DNA of 64,000 bases, from the NCBI GenBank assembly GCA_964447405.1, contig CAYUSP010000004.1:372001-436000 (forward strand), written 5' to 3'. The translations under genes were made by a program, and so were the position numbers. The stretch's first letter is position 1. The number at the start of each line of letters is the position of its first letter. Below, one piece after another: positions 8,071-16,497 of the stretch. The DNA comes from JALNZF01 sp964447405 (GTDB taxonomy: Bacteria > Nitrospirota > UBA9217). Below the pieces are notes generated by a model that made no database searches, was not told where the DNA came from, and worked only from the letters and a program-made list of their open reading frames with translations.

Positions 8071-9312
8071 TCACCGCTGGACGGATGACTTTCCCAATGC
8101 AGGCAGCACGATGCGCATACTCCCCGGGTCGTGCATTGCCATGGCGCGTGCCTCAATCCAACTGCGGCGAAGTTTCTTTACGTCCATCCCTTTCGCCTCG
8201 TTTGCCTTGAGTTCCCGTTCGATCGCCTTCAACCGAGCCTGGGCGCTCCGGATTCCCGATTCCAATTCCCGGTATTTCTTCGGATCCGATCTCGGGATCG
8301 AAAAATCTCCGCTGGTTTTCCAGATATCTCCCAGATGGAGCCACGCGGCATAGTGGAGCGTCTTTCCATCAGGCAGGGACGCGATCCGCGACATCGCCTT
8401 GATGTCCTTCACGCGAAGTCCCTTGCTGTCCGCCACAACGGTCTGACGGCCCTTGAATGGCTCGGCGCCCTGAGTATCGAGGTACTCCCAGGAAACAAAG
8501 CTCGTCTGCGCCGCATCATCATGGCAGCTGCCGCAGGAACGGGATTTGCCGAGCGGATGCGCCACCTGCTCGATCTGCAGCCACGCCAGATAGAGGTTGT
8601 TCCCCCGGGGCGCTTTGAACGTCCCGAGCTGCGCATAGGCGTCCCGTGTTTCGCCCTCCGGCCACCGGAAGATGATCCCCGGCCTGGCCTCCACCGGATC
8701 CTTGATGCCGCCGACGCTGTTCGGCCATATTTTGACGGGCATCCATCTGCTCTTCTGGTCCTTAATCAGGATCGGCGGCTCCTGGGGGCCGTAGTATAAG
8801 GAATATTTTTTGAAGGGATTCTGGTTCGATGCAACCATGCCCGGACCCCATGAGGTCATTTCGTAGCCTCCGAGTATTTTAACATGGCATGCCTCGCAGG
8901 TCACGTTCTTGTGCACGCTCCTTGCCATGGCCTGTTCAACTTCAACATGGCAGTCCTGGCACGAAGCCGTGCGTTCGATATGCCCCATGCCGCCCGGCCC
9001 TGTCTGATGGCAGTCCACGCAGACAAGTTTTTTCGCTACATGCACGTCCTCGGGCAGACCAGCGGGTTCGGAAAATTCTTTGCCCAGATAGCTGTCCCCT
9101 CTTCTTCGTTCCATGGTCCCCGCGTGGCAGACAAAAGTGCTCCGCCCGCCACCCGTGCAGTTCGCAGCCGGAGGTATCCGGCTCATGGCATGGCTGCCGC
9201 GCTCCCGGGTAGGAGTGTAATGGCAGTCCAAACATCCCGTATGGCAGAGATTGCATGCCCTTTGTTTGGCAACGGCCTGTTCACGCGTAAAAGGCAGGTT
9301 GATCTGCTCCAT
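8071..9312 (-). CDS. Multiheme c-type cytochrome, C-terminal part of a TGA-interrupted gene
   Basis: 413 aa from an ATG at 9312, but the frame is open back to the TGA at 9391-9393 and joins the 9391-10011 gene without a shift. It has CXXCH heme motifs CNLCH, CLDCH, CVDCH, CQDCH, CEACH and CGSCH, plus a possible long-spaced site (Cys, nine residues, CH, beginning at local residue 52). It has no signal peptide, no membrane anchor and no ribosome binding site before 9312, which a separate c-type cytochrome would need because heme is attached outside the cytoplasm. The last 90 residues are helical and heme-free. It most likely is the second half of one exported 646-residue protein. Confidence 0.85.
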   Translation of the reverse strand: MEQINLPFTREQAVAKQRACNLCHTGCLDCHYTPTRERGSHAMSRIPPAANCTGGGRSTFVCHAGTMERRRGDSYLGKEFSEPAGLPEDVHVAKKLVCVDCHQTGPGGMGHIERTASCQDCHVEVEQAMARSVHKNVTCEACHVKILGGYEMTSWGPGMVASNQNPFKKYSLYYGPQEPPILIKDQKSRWMPVKIWPNSVGGIKDPVEARPGIIFRWPEGETRDAYAQLGTFKAPRGNNLYLAWLQIEQVAHPLGKSRSCGSCHDDAAQTSFVSWEYLDTQGAEPFKGRQTVVADSKGLRVKDIKAMSRIASLPDGKTLHYAAWLHLGDIWKTSGDFSIPRSDPKKYRELESGIRSAQARLKAIERELKANEAKGMDVKKLRRSWIEARAMAMHDPGSMRIVLPALGKSSVQR

Positions 9313-9353
9313 GATTTTGCTGGTATTTTCGAAGGAGAACCGGTCGCCCTCTG

Positions 9354-9393
9354 CCCTGCCGACCGGCAGGGTGTCCGCGAATGACGGCCCTCA
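9354..9393 (-). promoter_or_regulatory. In-frame TGA with SECIS-like hairpin
   Basis: On the minus strand the TGA at 9391-9393 is followed 26 nt later by the apical loop of a perfect 7-bp hairpin, CCCTGCC-GGTC-GGCAGGG (9354-9371). The published bacterial SECIS rule asks for a stem-loop about 16-37 nt from the UGA to the apical loop, with a G among the first two loop bases; both hold, and the loop GGTC equals that of E. coli fdhF. No selA, selB, selC or selD is in the window, so use as a selenocysteine codon is inference. Confidence 0.5.
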
Positions 9394-10011
9394 ATTATTC
9401 GGGCCGTGGAGGTCGTTCCAGACCCGCATGGACCGCTGGCGCAGGTTCGATGCCATGATGCTCGTATCGAACTGCTTCACCTGGTCGGGGTGGCACGCGG
9501 ATTTGCCGCAGGTTTTTGTTGCGATTGCGGGGTCATATCCGAGCGTAGCGGGATTTCGGTCATGCCAGAGAAGCGTGCCGACATCGTAGTCGAGCGTCCC
9601 ATCCGCGAGGCGCGGCAGCATGTTCCGCTGACGGTCATCCCCTGCGGGCAGGAGCTGATTGACGTGGTCTTTGCGGGGAATGATGTTCAGATCATTGTCC
9701 AGCACGATGAGCTTCAGCATTCCTTTATGGGCACGGCCGGGCTCGCTGGACAGGCCGTTGCCGAGGTGGCAATCGCGGCATTCCGTGTTGGGGTGGCGGG
9801 ATTCCTTCTGAACCTGTTCGCGGGTCATGACAAACTGGGGATAGCCCAGCTTCGCCATGCGCGCTGCATCAGCATGGCAGGAGACGCAGCGGTCGCTGGA
9901 CTGGTAGCGGGTGTAAAGAACGATAAACAGCAGGACGATGACCAACTGCGAAACGACAATGGTCATGCCGGTCCTGCTGCCAAAGAATTTCCAGAGTCTG
10001 CCGATTGCCAT
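9391..10011 (-). CDS. NapC-like membrane-anchored multiheme cytochrome, N-terminal part of a TGA-interrupted gene
   Basis: 206 aa before the TGA. An N-terminal uncleaved anchor (residues about 15-34, MTIVVSQLVIVLLFIVLY) leads to heme motifs CVSCH (42-46) and CRDCH (78-82) and a CX4CH motif (CGKSACH, 168-174). The sequence stops abruptly at LHGPNN, after which the same frame continues with 26 codons and then the second half at 9312. Together the two parts would make an inner-membrane-anchored periplasmic cytochrome with eight CXXCH sites, one CX4CH and one atypical site. It would be a quinol-linked or periplasmic electron carrier; the terminal acceptor is unknown. It is first in a run with the 7559 and 6731 genes. 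Confidence 0.85.
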   Translation of the reverse strand: MAIGRLWKFFGSRTGMTIVVSQLVIVLLFIVLYTRYQSSDRCVSCHADAARMAKLGYPQFVMTREQVQKESRHPNTECRDCHLGNGLSSEPGRAHKGMLKLIVLDNDLNIIPRKDHVNQLLPAGDDRQRNMLPRLADGTLDYDVGTLLWHDRNPATLGYDPAIATKTCGKSACHPDQVKQFDTSIMASNLRQRSMRVWNDLHGPNN

Positions 10012-10090
10012 GAGGGACAGGATACCACAGGGGGTGTATCAAAACAATCCAGAAGTACTGAGCTGATCTGCAGAGATCAGGGATCAGGCA

Positions 10091-10528
10091 CTACCCGGCT
10101 GCGAGCAATTTATTGATGACCGCCACTGTCAGCCGTGAAACACACACCAGTTTATCCAGTTCATTATAGATTTTGATCTCCCATATCTGGGTAGTGTTTC
10201 CAATATGGACCGGCTTCGCCATGCCAATGACCCATCCGTGGTTTACCGAACGGATGTGATTTGCGTTCACTTCGATCCCGACGATCCCTTTTTTCTCCCG
10301 GTCCACGCATAATGCCGCCGCCATGCTCCCTAATGTCTCGGCCAAAGCAACCGAAGCCCCGCCATGGAGCAAACCAACAGGCTGTGTTGTTCTGTGATCG
10401 ACCGGCATCTTCGCTTTCAAATAATCAGCGCCGATCTCCAGATATTCAATCCCGAGATGCTCTATCATGGTGTTCTTTGACATCTCTTTGAGCTGATCCA
10501 ATGTTGCTTGAGTTTTCCACAGGGTCAT
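10091..10528 (-). CDS. Hotdog-fold thioesterase (PaaI/MenI-like)
   Basis: 145 aa with the hotdog-fold signature HRTTQPVGLLHGGASVALAETLGS, including the catalytic Glu within the long helix. The family hydrolyses acyl-CoA or aryl-CoA thioesters; the closest pattern is the 1,4-dihydroxy-2-naphthoyl-CoA/EntH-type group. AAGGGAAA precedes the ATG. It stands alone between the cytochrome gene and the PilZ gene, and no menaquinone genes are adjacent, so the substrate is left open. Confidence 0.85.
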   Translation of the reverse strand: MTLWKTQATLDQLKEMSKNTMIEHLGIEYLEIGADYLKAKMPVDHRTTQPVGLLHGGASVALAETLGSMAAALCVDREKKGIVGIEVNANHIRSVNHGWVIGMAKPVHIGNTTQIWEIKIYNELDKLVCVSRLTVAVINKLLAAG

Positions 10529-10620
10529 AATTATTTCCCTTCTTGAAAAGAGGTTTTCATGAGTTGGCAGGTTGGGCGAAACGTACCGAAACCCGACTTA
10601 TCCGCATGAATCTATTTCGT

Positions 10621-10983
10621 TCACGATGTGCCCTGCCGAGTGACGATCATATCGAACAGCTGTTCGAAAGCGTCAAACCATTTATCCTGCGAGATCGCGT
10701 GAATAGAGGCACCGATGATGTACGTACCCTTGCTCTCGTAGCAATACTTCACCGCGATCCCGAACGTGATTTCGCGCGGGTTGGCTTTGTTGAGCCGCAG
10801 GCAGCATTCAGCGCGGTCTCCAGCGGTAAATTGCCGGCAGCATTCGAATAGGATGCCGTTCCGGCTGAAATTTCCAATGACCGCCGTTACCTTTTCCTTT
10901 TCGTGCTGTACCGTAAAGGTGAGGTACTTCCGGCACGGGTCAGTAATTTCATGCCGCAGTTCCTCTCGATTGTCGATCCTCAC
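10621..10983 (-). CDS. Single-domain PilZ protein
   Basis: 120 aa. The second PilZ motif is present as NFSRNG (residues about 39-44, NxSxxG type), followed by the beta-strand ILFECCRQFTAGDRAECCLRL typical of the barrel. The first motif RxxxR is not clear (CRKYL), so c-di-GMP binding may be weak. It is unusually cysteine-rich for the family. It lies between the thioesterase and the saccharopine-dehydrogenase-like gene and is one of three PilZ-type proteins in the window. Confidence 0.7.
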   Translation of the reverse strand: MRIDNREELRHEITDPCRKYLTFTVQHEKEKVTAVIGNFSRNGILFECCRQFTAGDRAECCLRLNKANPREITFGIAVKYCYESKGTYIIGASIHAISQDKWFDAFEQLFDMIVTRQGTS

Positions 10984-11076
10984 GAGACCGCCGCATCGGG
11001 GCAGCTGACATGCCTGATGCGTCCATTCTTCTCAATGCGCGCATTAGTGCGAAAAGAAGCGTTGGTAATCATTGGG

Positions 11077-12132
11077 TTAGTTGATATCCTCACGGGTGAC
11101 ACCCTTCGTCTGAAGAACGAAATCAGCACCAAAGGCCAGCGCCGGGGTCTGAAACCCAGGCAAAGCATTTCCTGCTAATACATGCTGCACTGCTGCCAGC
11201 GCAGTCCGCGACGTCCAGACGACCCCGGCCTCCGGGCCATGCAGCCGCGAGACAGCGCGTCGACCCTGGTCATCTTCGACCTCGCCCCATACATGGGTAG
11301 ATGTCCTGGCACACTCCGCGGCAGTCGGGCCGGGCTTCACTCCGCGCTTGAAGAGTTGCCGTATCGCAGCTGACTTGAAAAAGGGCCGCAGATAAGCCAT
11401 CACGGCCAGTTGTCGGCGCATCCCTTGCGGCAGCTGCGCATAGTCTTCTATATTGGGGATACCTGTGCTGTAATAGGCCATGAAGACATCGCCCCAGGGC
11501 AACTGGGTCGCTAACATGGGGCCAAAGCCAAAGTCGATCATACGTGTTTTCCTCCGCTCGGGTGTCTCTAATCGTCCATTGCGCCGCGATCGGTTTCCAT
11601 AGGGGGCCATCTCGATGGCTGTCCGCTGCGTTCCAGGCGGCAGGCCGGCCGGGCCCTGAGCATAAAAAGCGAGAGTTAATCGGGTGGCAGATGGCAGGTG
11701 CTGCTTGAGATGCATGGCCAGACAATCGGTCGGCACCACATCAAAGCCGACGCCTGGCAGGAGCATGATGCCTCGTGCTTTGGCTTCCGCACCAAGGGCT
11801 GCGAGCGCCTCGTAGACGGGGATTTCACCGGTCAGATCCAGGTAATGAGTGCCGGTCCGGAGACAGCCTTCCACCATCGGTTTGGACGTGTACAGATAAG
11901 GGCCGGCGCAATGAAGTACGACGCGCACCTCTCTGAGTGCCTGGTCCATGGCAGCCGAATCGTCCAAATTGAAAACGCGGTGAGCAAGACCCAATTCAGC
12001 TGCCAGACGTTTGATCTGGGCAGCATTGCGTCCAGCGAGAACAGGCCGGAGACCCTGCTGTACGGCAAAACGGGCTATCGCATCACCGATAAATCCGTTA
12101 GCGCCGTACAAGAGCAATCCGGAAGAGGGCAT
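11077..12132 (-). CDS. Saccharopine dehydrogenase-like NAD(P)-binding protein
   Basis: 351 aa with an N-terminal Rossmann fold (LLLYGANGFIGDAIARF, then LAGRNAAQIKRLA and VLHCAGPYLYTSKPMVEGC), the layout of the saccharopine-dehydrogenase-related trans-acting enoyl reductase family. GGVGFDVVPTDCLA-like sequence follows around residue 125. AGGAG precedes the ATG. Relatives with this N-terminus act on lipids or have no known substrate, and none is evident here. There are no lysine pathway genes nearby, so a lysine role is unlikely. Confidence 0.8.
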   Translation of the reverse strand: MPSSGLLLYGANGFIGDAIARFAVQQGLRPVLAGRNAAQIKRLAAELGLAHRVFNLDDSAAMDQALREVRVVLHCAGPYLYTSKPMVEGCLRTGTHYLDLTGEIPVYEALAALGAEAKARGIMLLPGVGFDVVPTDCLAMHLKQHLPSATRLTLAFYAQGPAGLPPGTQRTAIEMAPYGNRSRRNGRLETPERRKTRMIDFGFGPMLATQLPWGDVFMAYYSTGIPNIEDYAQLPQGMRRQLAVMAYLRPFFKSAAIRQLFKRGVKPGPTAAECARTSTHVWGEVEDDQGRRAVSRLHGPEAGVVWTSRTALAAVQHVLAGNALPGFQTPALAFGADFVLQTKGVTREDIN

Positions 12133-12229
12133 ATGATCATCTCCTTTTGGATAACAAGAGGTGAAGATGTAGCGGAGCTAACGAGACAAACCAGATACAA
12201 CCAGGTATCAGCCGCTTTCAATTACCAAA

Positions 12230-13600
12230 TCAAAACAACCTCTCCATTGCCTCATCCACGGTCCGCACACCCATAAGCTCCATCTTCTTAAGTGCTGGCG
12301 TCTTTTCCAACTTCTCGACATTAAGCTGCGGCAGGACGCAGCGCGTGAAGCCCAGCTTTGCCGCGTCCTTGAGCCGGGACTCGGCCTGGCTGATGGCGCG
12401 CACCTCTCCGGCAAGGCCAACCTCGCCCATGACCACGGTCTGGGCATTGATCGCTTTTTCGCGGAAACTCGACGCCACGGCCGCGATCACGCCGAGATCG
12501 ATGGCGGGTTCGTCGATTTTGAGGCCGCCGACGATGTTCACAAACACGTCCATGCCCATAAGGTGCATGCCCACACGCTTTTCAAGCACGGCGAGCAAGA
12601 GCGATACCCGGTTGAAGTCAACGCCGATGCAGGTCCTGCGCGGCATGGTGAGCTTGGACGGCGCGACCAGCGCCTGCAGCTCGGCGAGAATGGGCCGGGT
12701 ACCTTCGAGAGACGAGACCACGACCGAACCTGTTGCGTCCGCAGGCCGCTCGGCAAGAAATATCTCCGACGGGTTGGACACCTCGGCCAGGCCGCTTTCC
12801 TTCATTTCGAACACGCCGATCTCGTTCGTGCTTCCAAAGCGGTTTTTGACCGCGCGCAGGATGCGGAACGCATGGCCTTTGTCGCCTTCGAAATAAAGCA
12901 CTGTGTCCACGATATGCTCAAGCACACGGGGACCGGCAATGGCGCCGTCCTTGGTCACATGCCCGATAAGAAACGTGGGCATGCCTGTTTTTTTGGCATG
13001 GATCATGAGCCTGCCGGAAACCTCGCGCACCTGGCCCACGCTGCCGGGCGCGGACGGTAGCTCCGATGTAAACATCGTCTGGATGGAGTCAATTACGAGG
13101 ACTTGCGGTTGAAGCCCGTCAGCCGCGTGGATGATCTCCTCGAGCTGGGTCTCAGCAAGAACGTAAAGGTTGTCGGTCTTGACGCCGAGCCGCTGGGCGC
13201 GCATCTTGATCTGGGACGGCGATTCCTCGCCCGAAACATAGAGCGCCTTGCCCCTGAGTTCCGAGACCTGCCGCAGCATCTGGAGCACCAGCGTGGACTT
13301 GCCGATCCCCGGGTCCCCGCCGATCAGCACCACGGAGCCGGACACGATCCCGCCGCCCAGAACGCGGTCGAGTTCGCCGATCTTTGTCACGAAACGGTCC
13401 TCGTCCCGTGCCTGCACATCGCTCAACAGAAGCGGCTCTGTCCCACCCGCCCGCTTTGTTTTCCCGATGTCCGCGGCCTTCTCCATCCGCTCCTCGACCA
13501 TGGTGTTCCACGCGCCGCAGTCCGGGCATTTGCCCATCCAGCGGGGAGACTGAGAACCGCAGGACTGGCAGACATACACGCTTTTTGACTTGGACTTCAT
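12230..13600 (-). CDS. radA: DNA repair protein RadA/Sms
   Basis: 456 aa, full length. The N-terminal zinc ribbon has CQSCGSQSPRWMGKCPDCG. A RecA-like ATPase core follows with Walker A GGDPGIGKST and the RadA motif KNRFGSTNEIGVF, and a Lon-protease-like domain forms the C-terminal third (MPRRTCIGVDFNRV, AIDLGVIAAVASS). RadA is a helicase that extends strands at recombination intermediates. It starts 5 bp after folA stops, so the two are co-transcribed. Confidence 0.97.
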   Translation of the reverse strand: MKSKSKSVYVCQSCGSQSPRWMGKCPDCGAWNTMVEERMEKAADIGKTKRAGGTEPLLLSDVQARDEDRFVTKIGELDRVLGGGIVSGSVVLIGGDPGIGKSTLVLQMLRQVSELRGKALYVSGEESPSQIKMRAQRLGVKTDNLYVLAETQLEEIIHAADGLQPQVLVIDSIQTMFTSELPSAPGSVGQVREVSGRLMIHAKKTGMPTFLIGHVTKDGAIAGPRVLEHIVDTVLYFEGDKGHAFRILRAVKNRFGSTNEIGVFEMKESGLAEVSNPSEIFLAERPADATGSVVVSSLEGTRPILAELQALVAPSKLTMPRRTCIGVDFNRVSLLLAVLEKRVGMHLMGMDVFVNIVGGLKIDEPAIDLGVIAAVASSFREKAINAQTVVMGEVGLAGEVRAISQAESRLKDAAKLGFTRCVLPQLNVEKLEKTPALKKMELMGVRTVDEAMERLF

Positions 13601-13605
13601 GAGTA

Positions 13606-14094
13606 TTATCCTCTCTCGCCTGCCCGCCGCTCATACTGGACAAAATCATAAGGCAGCGCATCATCCATAACCGTCTCGCGCCCGATTTCCACAAAATCAT
13701 CGGGGATGGCCGGAAAATAGGTATCCCCGTCGAACTCTTCATCAATGATTGTCAGATAGATCTTGTGAGCCATGGCCAGGGCTTCACGGAAGACCCCTTC
13801 TCCGCCGCAGATAAAAATCTCGGCCTCTCCTGCGCACGCTGTAATTGCCGCGGGGAGGTCGGGAACGACCAGGCATCCAGCGAGCAGATGGTGTTCTCCA
13901 CGCGTGATGACAATGTTCCTCCTGCCCGGAAGCGGATGGCCGATGCTCTCGAAGGTCTTTCTGCCCATAATGACGGAATGCCCAAAGGTGAGCTCCTTGA
14001 ACCGTTTCAGGTCCGAAGGAAGGTCCCAGGGCAATTCATTGTCCCGCCCGATGACGCGGTTCTCCGCCATGGCTGCTATAATTGTGATGATCAT
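13606..14094 (-). CDS. folA: Dihydrofolate reductase
   Basis: 162 aa, the usual size. Recognisable family motifs are IIAAMAENRVIGRDNELPWDLP at the start (Asp/Trp substrate pocket), the cofactor segment VIMGRKTFESIG and RRNIVITR, and FICGGEGVFREAL. It reduces dihydrofolate to tetrahydrofolate with NADPH. It is the first gene of the folA-radA pair, and no thymidylate synthase gene is near. The 200 bp upstream separate it from the divergent HD-GYP gene. Confidence 0.96.
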   Translation of the reverse strand: MIITIIAAMAENRVIGRDNELPWDLPSDLKRFKELTFGHSVIMGRKTFESIGHPLPGRRNIVITRGEHHLLAGCLVVPDLPAAITACAGEAEIFICGGEGVFREALAMAHKIYLTIIDEEFDGDTYFPAIPDDFVEIGRETVMDDALPYDFVQYERRAGERG

Positions 14095-14301
14095 GGGTGT
14101 ATAATCGTGTCTTCCTGAACCTTGCTACATGCTGCTTCGCTACGTGACCCTTCAGCTGCGGTCAAAAGCCGTGCGATGTATTACACCACATTTCTCTTGA
14201 TTGTTCAACAGTAAATGCACGCATCGGTGTTGACTATCTGATATCGCCATGCTACTATGCTTCACCTTGACAGCATTGCCGTCTTACTGACTGAAAACGA
14301 C

Positions 14302-15660
14302 ATGAAACTAAAAAAATTCTTCACAACAATCCGATTCAAGATCTCGGTATTCATCATTGTGCTCCTCCTGGTCACCGCCTCCATCTTCTCGTTCCTTACG
14401 ATGCAGACGATGGACCGTCACATTCTCGACGAGGTCATCAAGCGCGGGGAACTGCTGGGCAAGAGCACTGCTGCGCTGGCATCCTATAGCCTGCTGGCCA
14501 GCGACCTGCTGGGCATGGACACTATTGTTGCAAAGATCAAGGACGCGAATGCCGATGTAGAATACGTCTCGCTGACCGACACAACCTTCACGGTCCTGAC
14601 CCACACCGATCTGACGAAGCGGGGATCGTTGTTCCGGCTGGCCCCCGGCGAGAAGCTCAGTGAGAACTGGGATGGCACCCGCGTCACGGAAGTACGGCGC
14701 GGTTCGGACAGCTTCTTCCAGATCAGCGCCCCCGTAATCTTTCATAACAAGCAGATCGGGAATATCATTATCGGGCTCAACAAGTCCGTACTGCTTCATA
14801 CTCGGTCCGAGACCCGTCAGCGGATCTTTGCAGGACTCGGGGTCGTCATGCTCCTGGGCATCGGTTGCATCCTTGTGCTGTCGTCATTTGTGACCCGCCC
14901 CATTCAGGAGCTCACACTGGGTGTGGGCGAGCTTATCAAGGGAAAAACTTCCAAACTCCGCATCTATTCTCATGACGAGCTGGGGATCCTGACCGAACAG
15001 TTCAACCAGATGGCCGAGTTGATCACCCGTCAACAGGGTGAACTCAGTTCAACGGCCCTGGAGCTGGAGGACGCCTATGTTTCGACGGTCAAGGTGCTCT
15101 CCGCGGCAATCGACGCACGGGACCCGTATACACTGGGGCACTCCACACGGGTTGCGAAGATGGCGGTGAAAATGGGCGAGAAGCTCGGGTTCTCACACCG
15201 CGAATTGGAAGATCTCGAGGTCGCGAGCCTCTTTCATGACGTCGGCAAGATCAAGACCCCTGACTATGTCCTGCTGAAGGAGGGTTCCCTGAATCCCCTG
15301 GAGCGCCACGAGATGTCGGTGCACACCGAGCACGGCGCGGCGATCCTCAGCAGGGCCACTTCGCTTCAGAAATACATCCCGGCCGTCAGACACCATCACG
15401 AATGGTTCAACGGGGAAGGCTACCCTGACGGGCTGCGCGCCGATGACATCCCGATCCATGCCGCGATCATCTCTGTCGCGGACTCCTACGACGCCATGAC
15501 TTCATCCCGTCCCTACAAGGCCCCCCGTACCCCGGACGAGGCGCTCCGGGAGCTGATCAGGTTCTCGGGCAAGCAGTTCGATCCCTCCATTGTCGAGGTT
15601 TTCCACCGCGTGATCGCATCCAATCCCTCGCTGGTTGAACAGTCCGTTGAAAAGGATTAG
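14302..15660 (+). CDS. HAMP/HD-GYP cyclic di-GMP phosphodiesterase
   Basis: 452 aa from the ATG at 14302 (an ATG at 14257 would add 15 residues). A membrane helix at about 13-33, a periplasmic sensor domain at about 34-170 and a second helix at about 175-200 are followed by HAMP and the HD-GYP domain (about 265-440). The domain has LFHDVGKIKTPD and the HHHEWFNGEGYPDGL segment containing the GYP motif, so the metal ligands look intact. It would degrade c-di-GMP in response to a periplasmic signal, acting opposite to the PilZ effectors in this window. The next gene starts 4 bp later. Confidence 0.93.
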   Translation: MKLKKFFTTIRFKISVFIIVLLLVTASIFSFLTMQTMDRHILDEVIKRGELLGKSTAALASYSLLASDLLGMDTIVAKIKDANADVEYVSLTDTTFTVLTHTDLTKRGSLFRLAPGEKLSENWDGTRVTEVRRGSDSFFQISAPVIFHNKQIGNIIIGLNKSVLLHTRSETRQRIFAGLGVVMLLGIGCILVLSSFVTRPIQELTLGVGELIKGKTSKLRIYSHDELGILTEQFNQMAELITRQQGELSSTALELEDAYVSTVKVLSAAIDARDPYTLGHSTRVAKMAVKMGEKLGFSHRELEDLEVASLFHDVGKIKTPDYVLLKEGSLNPLERHEMSVHTEHGAAILSRATSLQKYIPAVRHHHEWFNGEGYPDGLRADDIPIHAAIISVADSYDAMTSSRPYKAPRTPDEALRELIRFSGKQFDPSIVEVFHRVIASNPSLVEQSVEKD

Positions 15661-15663
15661 TCC

Positions 15664-16242
15664 ATGCCGATCACGCGCCTTTTAAAGACCGCCTGCTGTT
15701 TTGTGGCGCTCTTCCTGTTCGCCTACTCCTGCGCCGCACCGCCAAAAAAACCGCCGCCTGCCAAACCGGATATCAACATCGCCGCCGACACAGCCAGGAT
15801 TGCCCAGGAGCACTACTCACTTGGCAGGTTCCACAAAGCGCTGGAAGTCTATTCCGAGACCTACGACAAGCATCACCTTGTTTCTGTCAGGCGCGGGTAT
15901 GCAAAAATGGGGGAGCAGATAAAAAGTACGGCTGATGCGGCGTTCCAGAAGAAGGAGTATGCTGAAGCCGGGGCCGGCTATGGCATATTATTTGAAAGCG
16001 GGATAACCACGAGGGACTTCGCGCAGACCCTGACGTTCGATGACGACTATCTGGAAGAACAAATCGCTACATGCTCCCGCGCTCTTATGGAAAGCGGGCT
16101 CATGAGATATCGGGAGGAAAAGCTGGAAGAGGCCATCGGGGTCTGGAAAAAGGTCCTCGTATTCGACGCTGACAACAAGGACGTCAGGAACGCCATTGAC
16201 AGGGCCGCCGCTCAACTGCAGCAGCTGAAGAACATCAAGTGA
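15664..16242 (+). CDS. TPR-type lipoprotein
   Basis: 192 aa. The signal ends in a lipobox with Cys at about residue 23 (LFAYSC), then a proline/lysine-rich linker (PPKKPPPAKP) leads to TPR-like helices (ARIAQEHYSLGRFHKALEVYSETY and EEAIGVWKKVLVFDADNK). It begins 4 bp after the HD-GYP gene and is certainly co-transcribed, so it may help the sensor at the membrane. No catalytic motif is seen. Confidence 0.8.
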   Translation: MPITRLLKTACCFVALFLFAYSCAAPPKKPPPAKPDINIAADTARIAQEHYSLGRFHKALEVYSETYDKHHLVSVRRGYAKMGEQIKSTADAAFQKKEYAEAGAGYGILFESGITTRDFAQTLTFDDDYLEEQIATCSRALMESGLMRYREEKLEEAIGVWKKVLVFDADNKDVRNAIDRAAAQLQQLKNIK

Positions 16243-16360
16243 TGCTGGACAGTACGAAATACGTCCGGATCATGCACCCCCTCCATCCCGCCATTACAAT
16301 ACTATTCCCACCGACATTTTTATTTTCAGTCAAGTTTTAAATCAAACCAAAATCATTTTT

Positions 16361-16446
16361 TCACACGAAGACACGAAGGCACAAAGTAAATCCACGATCT
16401 TGTATAGTGAGATGTCTTCCTCGTGTTCTTTGCGGCTTCGTGTGAG
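16361..16446. repeat. Extragenic inverted repeat, CACACGAAG type
   Basis: TCACACGAAG at 16361-16370 pairs with CTTCGTGTGA at 16436-16445, and inside them ACACGAAGGCACAAAG faces CCTCGTGTTCTTTGCGG. The element fills the space between the lipoprotein and the AlkD-like gene, with no reading frame of its own. It has the same plan as the elements at 5717, 27353 and 29248 but with different arms. Confidence 0.65.
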
Positions 16447-16497
16447 ACTACCGGGGTTCAGATGCATGGCTTGATATTCTGGGTCATAGGTCTAAGG

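Noticed and set aside
12133..12229. Possible tRNA or regulatory RNA between genes.
   Set aside because: No cloverleaf or stable stem could be built; other short gaps were checked the same way without success.
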